Positions 6,001-7,251 of a DNA stretch of 7,251 nucleotides are shown piece after piece. The notes under the pieces were generated by a model that searched no databases, was not told the DNA's origin, and was given only the letters and a program-made list of their open reading frames with translations. The translations under genes and the position numbers were made by a program. Origin of the DNA: Prevotellaceae bacterium UBA4336 (GTDB lineage Bacteria; Bacteroidota; Bacteroidia; Bacteroidales; Bacteroidaceae); contig DGTM01000064.1 of NCBI GenBank assembly GCA_002394305.1, forward strand, positions 1 through 7,251, in the 5' to 3' direction. Positions within the stretch are counted from its first letter, which is position 1, and the number at the start of each line of letters is the position of its first letter.

Positions 6001-6971
6001 TCAGCCTTGCCGTCGCACTCTGTGGGGGCGGAGGCAAATACCTGCTTGCCGCCGAAGGCTGCGGGAACGGGGAACGGGTCGACGCCAATCTCCTGTGTCC
6101 AAGCGATGTGGCTCTGGTCGTTGTTCAGCTGATAGCAGATGCGACCGTCAGCCAGCTGGTCGTAGGGGACGATGGTGACGCACTTGGTGTTGCCCCATGC
6201 GTTGGTGGCGTAGTTGTTGGTGCTTGCGCCGCCGGGACGGTTGTCGTACTCGTTGCCGATGTAATTCTCCATGTTGACAGTCTGGAGCTGGCCATCGTTA
6301 CGTCCGATGGTGCCGCTGTTGCCGTCCACCTGGAATTCGCTGCCGTCGTTGATGACCAGACAGTTGATGATGTTTGTGCGCTCGCTGCACCAGCCTACGA
6401 TACCGCCGCAGTTGGTGGTGGTGGCACCCTTGATGGTGAACTTGGCGAGACAGTTCTCGATCATCGCGCCCTGGTAGCATACGCCAGCAATGCCGCCGTG
6501 AGTGCCATCGCCTGCTACGGCGCTGACCACGTTAACGTCGACGTAGCAGCCACGGATCGTACCGTTGTTCCATGCCACGATACCGCAGGCCTCCTTCTTG
6601 TCGGTGGTGATGGTGCCCTGAACCTTCAGGTTCTGGATGAGGGCATTGTAGCCGACATTGCGGAAGATTGCGGTGCCGTCGGCACCACTTGAGAATGTGT
6701 TGATGGTGATGGTGTGTCCCTGGCCATCGAAGAAACCCTGGAAGTCTTGGCCGTCGCGACCAATCATGGTTCCGTCGGTGCCCTTGTCGATGTCGGCGGT
6801 CAGCACGGCATTGGCATAGGGATTGTCACCGTTCACGAGTTCTGCGAAGGCTATCAAGTCTTCGGCAGTACCGATCTGGTAGACTCCGTTCACTTCGGAA
6901 AGAGCCCACGCAGCTGTGCTGACGACGCTCAACAGGGCGGTCATACACAGATTCAGTAGTTTTTTACTCAT
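93..6971 (-). CDS. Giant secreted multidomain surface protein: four GLUG-like beta-helix modules, jelly-roll, beta-propeller, C-terminal dockerin-like domain
   Basis: Complete 2292-residue ORF from ATG to TAA. The start is fixed by a signal peptide beginning at Met1 and by an in-frame TAA eleven codons upstream (7002-7004). Order of parts: signal peptide 1-23; beta-helix modules 28-312, 365-639 and 687-976; helical 990-1135; jelly-roll 1140-1343; helical 1346-1505; fourth beta-helix module 1514-1783; Ig-like 1793-1877; probable six-bladed propeller 1880-2220; dockerin-like 2241-2292. The mature chain is visibly rich in Asp and Glu, as is common for extracellular calcium-binding proteins. There is no lipobox, no membrane segment after the signal, and no recognisable catalytic motif. 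GLUG repeats occur in bacterial surface proteins, so an adhesin or glycan-associated role outside the cell is inferred, not shown. The gene has its own promoter and terminator and looks monocistronic. No frameshift is evident. No specific gene name is recognised. Confidence 0.93.
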   Translation of the reverse strand: MSKKLLNLCMTALLSVVSTAAWALSEVNGVYQIGTAEDLIAFAELVNGDNPYANAVLTADIDKGTDGTMIGRDGQDFQGFFDGQGHTITINTFSSGADGTAIFRNVGYNALIQNLKVQGTITTDKKEACGIVAWNNGTIRGCYVDVNVVSAVAGDGTHGGIAGVCYQGAMIENCLAKFTIKGATTTNCGGIVGWCSERTNIINCLVINDGSEFQVDGNSGTIGRNDGQLQTVNMENYIGNEYDNRPGGASTNNYATNAWGNTKCVTIVPYDQLADGRICYQLNNDQSHIAWTQEIGVDPFPVPAAFGGKQVFASAPTECDGKAEGELTFSNTGTVQATAHQYDKFGICTVCGCFNIYALERDLKDGYYLIKSAADIDIAEGWNRITNGARFSLKLANDVSYTAEPGRYIFNTGNWFDGNFNGDGHAITIEMTEMGSNASLFPNFAGTFENVIMHGSITTDGQYAGSISSHTRRDRVRVKNVFSDINITTTHAGDNTTGGFFGVVETKTQTENSIYAGDINGHENTECLAGFAGWASGQTYYTNCAFLGTLNGANGDSKTISRNPANITCSNVYIANSYGFEDEAKTILIENTDDIESGALAYALNGNQGGVERFYQKIGEDLVPMPIKKDGALVYATAASYRCDGAPIGDVTYSNTPSSSTLPPHQFDEGFCTVCGQIQEDFMTPVDGWFEISNGAELVWWSNYAAKHLDASARLTDDIDMDGYCERWANVGTEGKPFYGNFDGQFHTISNLIIDHPNDNGVGLIAVMNSLPEKGFGGISDADARAAEGVYIKDVVLDESCSITGKGYIGIVGMTAPWAGHVRISGVMMCGDVTANGGPNASGVFGCVMSSACHVTIDRCGMVGNVYGPKENGSFSGWLGSYADVTNCFAVGSVEGIQDDAHYFARHGDSDNVHINNCYARFGTQVPTVSEEDFESGALAWKANGEQFRTAYWYQNIGEDLYPFPDPKHGTVIYAAEQYFGVYGEEELGDVASTVQDFEKEAVSETIATQTVLDEYDALLDKLTEATTILEFADALDAVNAAKKTVAENAAAYQAYIAKCEEVKAYLESHDDFEGEDRDALAEYLTETDEPSEANPLGSYEYIIEHHTATADEIKAETERVTAWLQTAISSGYMAGTDVSNLIANYDFSEGAKTKWTDGFGTGTGKVQDENGQNVTGVEAWAVTGDQYQTIEGLKPGYYLIGTHAAFRPSNNRYSTNYAAGIYANGNFNYFPTVFEDYVTVEDAVDQVNCNLEGAGAHDLAIYSDNLSENEEQATDNGATLLGYAVHGETGMAAAANADRYPVYTIGIVGEDGKLTIGIKNPGTKYSNDWTGWSAIKMTYFGEAADGKAGDALDKVLENMSARATTLIEHVIPEDVGGAEDPNYPATLKDELAAAMAEVSTAETVEAKTQLVAKFSAIFENIYAGKQAYIHLYNIANNIGVAEGANLALVEKDEETGEWVETGNMLFSDDETGELFNVSNTLLDGYASGSYTTEQALNPEISETVASIVAPQDEEGYYLVGSPKQLAYFRGISSNIDYTVKAKLTADIDLTGIAMQPINQWDYSFRGVFDGQGHAINNFYIVFNAERAGFFNTLDGATVKNLKLTGDLYSDQKFMGGVAGYTYNSKIQNCDVNVTIHSAIAGDGTHGGVIGNNAGDGTLVENCIVRSTLLGEATNSCGGVIGWSGSLSTVRNTLILSEGHTIDTSNGCNTISRNDGNCTVSNVFYVATVGSANGTKVTPEQLASGEITYKLNGSQSENPVWFQTLGQDATPSLFEGSVVYLYGGKYINEKPNPQLNAFAYNLNANLTGSSVTVEYALNAEAAAAAVNFYDGETLVYSEDIAEEGLTAGAHRVKVDASKLGADATALSYEIAVTGKGTEDIVKIGDSFQFSSPYGLDVNNNPASKNFGQVIVTDARPLEDREDMTSAGNPGALYAIGADYEYQGAYYGGLSILDQQPLVISGGYQFDLKDVRFTKDGRLFVGRASGLTNSSVYEINPEDLEEPWKPVFTGGELDEATGITYVGEDEQNRMAVGLAFEGAGEDLKMYVLGAQRSNGDYNTTDYNCAFYNLGTAKEWTAAPSGYVAALDGVYTIAPGHVGIHEDGQGGLWYVQYRANPTEELPSIKHFDKEGNEDFSNTTTSTNSGKMAVTADGKYIALPQGSGKVVIYETNYVPMANGKIYLDPKYNVSTAETNITGLAFDYAGNLYAASSASKTLSRYAIPSWNDNKAVTPGNGIGTAAPSGDLNGDGKVDIADAVTVLNFMADGSNDPKADLNGDGKVDIADFVTVLNIMAQ
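96..251 (-). repeat. C-terminal dockerin-like domain with duplicated calcium loops (residues 2241-2292)
   Basis: Two copies of DLNGDGKVDIAD start at D2242 and D2271. Each gives the D-x-N-x-D-G-x-x-D-x-x-D calcium ligand pattern (D2242, N2244, D2246, D2250, D2253; D2271, N2273, D2275, D2279, D2282). Each copy is followed by the helix VTVLN(F/I)MA. This is the paired F-hand layout of type I dockerins, at the chain end as usual. The cohesin-recognition positions are Ile-Ala in both copies, so the two faces look alike. No cohesin is present in the window. The domain could anchor or assemble the protein, or simply bind calcium. Confidence 0.85.
100..248. repeat. DNA direct repeat encoding the two dockerin calcium loops
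   Basis: Positions 126-161 and 213-248 are identical over 36 bp, offset by 87 bp (29 codons). The similarity extends to 101-161 against 188-248 with six mismatches. It encodes the duplicated DLNGDGKVDIAD loops. Synonymous positions are unchanged within the core. Confidence 0.9.
312..1334 (-). other. Probable six-bladed beta-propeller, NHL/WD-like (residues 1880-2220)
   Basis: Six similar blade motifs are visible: SPYGLDV (1891), LKDVRFTKDGRLFVGRA (1967), ATGITYVGEDEQNRMAVGL (2015), GHVGIHEDGQGGLWYVQYR (2094), GKMAVTADGKYIALPQ (2143) and ITGLAFDYAGNLYAASSA (2193). Each has the form of a hydrophobic strand, then a D/G turn, then G-x-L/I/Y and another strand, as in NHL and related propellers. 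The blade count is by eye. Propellers of this type usually bind proteins or glycans. No active-site residues are identifiable. Confidence 0.65.
1341..1595 (-). other. Ig-like beta-sandwich domain (residues 1793-1877)
   Basis: Short alternating strands are visible: NAFAYNLNANLTGSSVTVEY, AAAVNFYDGETLVYSEDI, then GAHRVKVDASKL and LSYEIAVTGKG. The pattern of 'vty.LNa.a..v....dG' then 'G.h.v.vd...l' resembles Ig- or Fn3-like modules preceding C-terminal propellers in Bacteroidetes proteins. No binding residues can be singled out. It probably acts as a structural joint. Confidence 0.5.
1623..2432 (-). repeat. Beta-helix module 4 (residues 1514-1783)
   Basis: It opens EEGYYLVGSPKQLAYF, then AKLTADIDLTG and FRGVFDGQGHAI. 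GLUG-like coils (GGVAGY, GGVIGN, GGVIGW) carry IQNC1630, VENC1663 and VRN1692 at 30-33 residue spacing, followed by TISRNDGNCTVSNVFY. It closes SGEITYKLNGSQ with WFQTLGQDATPS. It is closest to module 1: both share AGDGTHGG before the second GLUG coil and CGG(I/V)(V/I)GW before the third. It lacks the Cys/His tail. Confidence 0.82.
2457..2936 (-). other. Mainly helical spacer 2 (residues 1346-1505)
   Basis: Helix-forming segments include AGDALDKVLENMSARATTLIE, LKDELAAAMAEVSTAETVEA and AKFSAIFENIYAGKQAYIHL. A less regular, Gly- and Asp-containing part follows (1440-1505). Together with spacer 1 it brackets the jelly-roll domain, so the helix-jelly-roll-helix unit appears inserted as a block between beta-helix modules 3 and 4. 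I recognise no specific family. Confidence 0.55.
2943..3554 (-). other. Jelly-roll, carbohydrate-binding-like domain (residues 1140-1343)
   Basis: It starts NLIANYDFSEGAKTKWTDGF and includes QYQTIEGLKPGYYLIGTHAAFR, an A-G-I-Y-A-N strand, and a late DGKLTIGIKNPG strand followed by WTGWSAIKMTYFG. This order (N-x-D-F..W, YQ..GL.pG.Y, A..YAN, G.ltiGi.n, dW..) is typical of galactose-binding-like jelly-roll modules attached to Bacteroidetes surface proteins and glycoside hydrolases. Aromatic residues are frequent and could line a glycan site. Ligand and binding are inferred. Confidence 0.6.
3567..4004 (-). other. Alpha-helical spacer 1 (residues 990-1135)
   Basis: This stretch is rich in Ala, Glu, Lys and Leu, with heptad-like spacing (for example TVLDEYDALLDKL and ALDAVNAAKKTVAENAAAY). 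It contains almost no Gly or Pro until a turn near 1091-1098. It resembles the FIVAR-like helical bundles that link domains in bacterial surface proteins. A stalk or spacer between module 3 and the jelly-roll domain is inferred. No enzymatic feature is visible. Confidence 0.6.
4044..4913 (-). repeat. Beta-helix module 3 (residues 687-976)
   Basis: It opens with DGWFEISNGAELVWW, ARLTDDIDMDG and FYGNFDGQFHTI, then coils with IDRC860, VTNC888 and INNC918. The 'tISRN' element is degenerate here (YFARHGDSDN). The closing segment SGALAWKANGEQ with WYQNIGEDLYPFP matches module 2 closely. An insert of about 30 residues (roughly 764-795) lies between the FDGQ strand and the first coil. It has no Cys/His tail and runs directly into an alpha-helical region. 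Confidence 0.8.
5058..5879 (-). repeat. Beta-helix module 2 (residues 365-639)
   Basis: It repeats the module 1 plan in more divergent form: DGYYLIKSAADIDIAEGW, LANDVS, then FDGNFNGDGHAITI. GLUG-like turns contain VKN480, TEN512 and TNC544, followed by TISRNPANITCSNVY. It closes with SGALAYALNGNQ and FYQKIGEDLVPMP. The Asn positions repeat every 28-32 residues. A Cys/His tail like that of module 1 follows (C643, H665, C672, C675). It is diverged in sequence, so the duplication that produced it is not recent. Confidence 0.8.
6036..6890 (-). repeat. Beta-helix module 1 (residues 28-312)
   Basis: The module opens with GVYQIGTAEDLIAFAELVN and 'LTADID', then FQGFFDGQGHTI. Three GLUG-like coils follow (CGIVAW, GGIAGV and GGIVGW segments, with turns at RGC, ENC and INC), then TIGRNDGQ. 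The closing segment is DGRICYQLNNDQ with a WTQEIG strand and a PVP turn. Repeat positions fall every 30-33 residues (141, 173, 203, 236). GLUG repeats are known from bacterial surface proteins, including streptococcal IgA1 proteases, but none of that protease's catalytic parts are present. A tail follows with C319, H340, C348 and C351. Confidence 0.82.
6903..6971 (-). other. Sec signal peptide of the surface protein (residues 1-23)
   Basis: Two lysines (K3, K4) precede a hydrophobic core rich in Leu, Ala and Val, ending in S-T-A-A-W-A. An A-x-A-type signal peptidase I site places cleavage after Ala23. The only Cys (C9) sits too early and inside the core, so lipoprotein processing is unlikely. 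This predicts export across the inner membrane. How the protein crosses the outer membrane is not visible here. Confidence 0.88.
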
Positions 6972-7068
6972 AGAATGTGATGTTTTAGTTAATAAATATG
7001 GTTAATTGTTTGGTTTGTTTGTTTTTTTAGCTTTAGTGGTGTGCGGAGCGTGTTTTTGGCCCGTATTG
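6972..7068 (-). promoter_or_regulatory. A-rich 5' untranslated leader without Shine-Dalgarno
   Basis: This stretch of about 97 nt lies between the predicted transcription start and the ATG. In the mRNA sense its upstream third is GC-mixed. It then becomes a run of A and AAC-type repeats (about 7006-7028) and an AT-rich segment up to the start codon. There is no GGAGG-like ribosome binding site; the bases just before ATG read ACATCACATTCT. Bacteroidetes commonly initiate from such A/T-rich, unstructured leaders, so the gap is expected. The exact 5' end is inferred from the promoter. Confidence 0.6.
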
Positions 7069-7073
7069 CCTAG

Positions 7074-7104
7074 CAAAGATAGCGGATTTTTACATAGCAT
7101 CAAA
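7074..7104 (-). promoter_or_regulatory. Bacteroidetes-type promoter (-33/-7)
   Basis: Read on the minus strand, TTTG (7101-7104) is followed by a 19-nt spacer and TATCTTTG (7074-7081). This matches the Bacteroidetes primary sigma consensus of a TTTG-like -33 box and TAnnTTTG at -7, with optimal spacing. It points directly at the gene. Transcription should begin a few bases downstream, around 7065-7070, giving a leader of about 95-100 nt. No comparable element was found on the plus strand of this intergenic region. Confidence 0.85.
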
Positions 7105-7116
7105 GCTTTTTTGAAA

Positions 7117-7135
7117 AATCTTTTAGTAAAAGATT
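7117..7135. promoter_or_regulatory. Perfect inverted repeat upstream of the promoter, candidate operator
   Basis: AATCTTTT (7117-7124) and AAAAGATT (7128-7135) are perfect complements separated by AGT. The repeat is centred 22 bp upstream of the -33 box, where an activator or a curvature element could act. It is AT-rich in an AT-rich region, so chance is possible. No protein partner can be named. The 3-nt loop and lack of GC make a terminator unlikely. Confidence 0.4.
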
Positions 7136-7251
7136 AAAATTCCTTAACGAAAGTGGCAAAAAAGGTCATTTTCGCTGTCTATATATAAATAATGGTAAGG
7201 AGAAAACGGGAAAACGGCCCGCCGAAGCACCCGGAGGCGCCTGAGGCTTCC
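7136..7251. other. Upstream flank; possible edge of a neighbouring gene, strand undecided
   Basis: An AT-rich stretch (to about 7200) turns abruptly GC-rich (7207-7251). On the plus strand an ATG at 7192 opens a frame of 20 codons that runs off the window end, but no matching promoter was found ahead of it. On the minus strand a frame also enters from the window end and stops at TAA (plus 7144-7146). Neither reading resembles a known protein, and coding cannot be decided from so few codons. A palindrome AGGCGCCT (7235-7242) is flanked by GAAGC (7224-7228) and GCTTC (7246-7250), so structured RNA is also possible. Confidence 0.25.

Noticed and set aside
1872..6692. 1606-codon open frame on the plus strand (with companions at 72-1643 and 6714-6959)
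   Set aside because: It is codon-for-codon antisense to the real gene and open only because that gene avoids TTA, CTA and TCA. The translation is low-complexity Val/Ala/Asp-rich with no domain and no promoter or leader of its own.
1623..6890. Pectate lyase or M26 IgA1 protease activity suggested by the beta-helix/GLUG coils
   Set aside because: No zinc-protease HExxH motif and no lyase active-site pattern is visible. GLUG and beta-helix folds also occur in non-enzymatic surface proteins.
6945..6947. Cys9 as a lipoprotein anchor
   Set aside because: It lies in the middle of the hydrophobic core with too short a preceding segment. A normal A-x-A signal peptidase I site occurs at Ala23.
7100..7114. 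TCAAA...TTTGA inverted repeat overlapping the -33 box
   Set aside because: Only five base pairs per arm, and it includes the TTTG promoter box itself. This is expected by chance in such AT-rich sequence.
7192..7251. Divergent gene starting at ATG 7192 on the plus strand
   Set aside because: Only 20 codons are visible, the peptide is Pro/Lys/Glu-rich without resemblance to a known family, no plus-strand promoter was found, and a minus-strand frame is equally open. It is recorded only as an undecided flank.

Overview
The window is essentially one complete, very large secreted-protein gene on the minus strand (93..6971, 2292 residues) with its own promoter, leader and terminator. The host is most probably a member of the Bacteroidales, with Prevotella-like gut or rumen bacteria the best guess. 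The reasons are: an almost perfect Bacteroidetes promoter (TTTG, 19-nt spacer, TATCTTTG) upstream; an A-rich leader with no Shine-Dalgarno sequence; GLUG-like beta-helix modules ending in the 'sGe.aY.LNg.Qs...WyQ.iG.D..P' signature, which I associate from memory with Bacteroides/Prevotella surface proteins; and a short dockerin-like C-terminus. No species can be named from this sequence.

Layout, in the direction of transcription (high to low coordinate): 7136..7251 is an upstream flank whose last ~45 bases are GC-rich and may belong to a neighbouring gene; 7117..7135 is a perfect AT-rich inverted repeat; 7074..7104 is the promoter; 6972..~7068 is the untranslated leader; 93..6971 is the gene; 22..53 is a strong intrinsic terminator. 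The gene therefore looks monocistronic.

The protein is built from modules. It has a Sec signal peptide (1-23), three consecutive beta-helix modules (about 28-312, 365-639, 687-976), and an alpha-helical stretch (990-1135). A jelly-roll, carbohydrate-binding-like domain follows (1140-1343), then a second mainly helical stretch (1346-1505) and a fourth beta-helix module (1514-1783). The C-terminal part is an Ig-like domain (1793-1877), a probable six-bladed beta-propeller (1880-2220) and a two-repeat dockerin-like calcium-binding domain (2241-2292). Modules 1 and 2 each carry a short Cys/His tail. I see no catalytic signature, so the best reading is a cell-surface or secreted binding protein (adhesin or glycan-associated scaffold). 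That is an inference from architecture.

The large open frames on the opposite strand are by-products of codon choice: only three of 2292 codons are TTA, CTA or TCA. I found no RNA gene, mobile element or CRISPR array, and no sign of a multi-gene system. The points most worth a second look are the repeated module grammar, the Cys/His tails, the dockerin-like end with its perfect DNA repeat, and the promoter with an adjoining inverted repeat.
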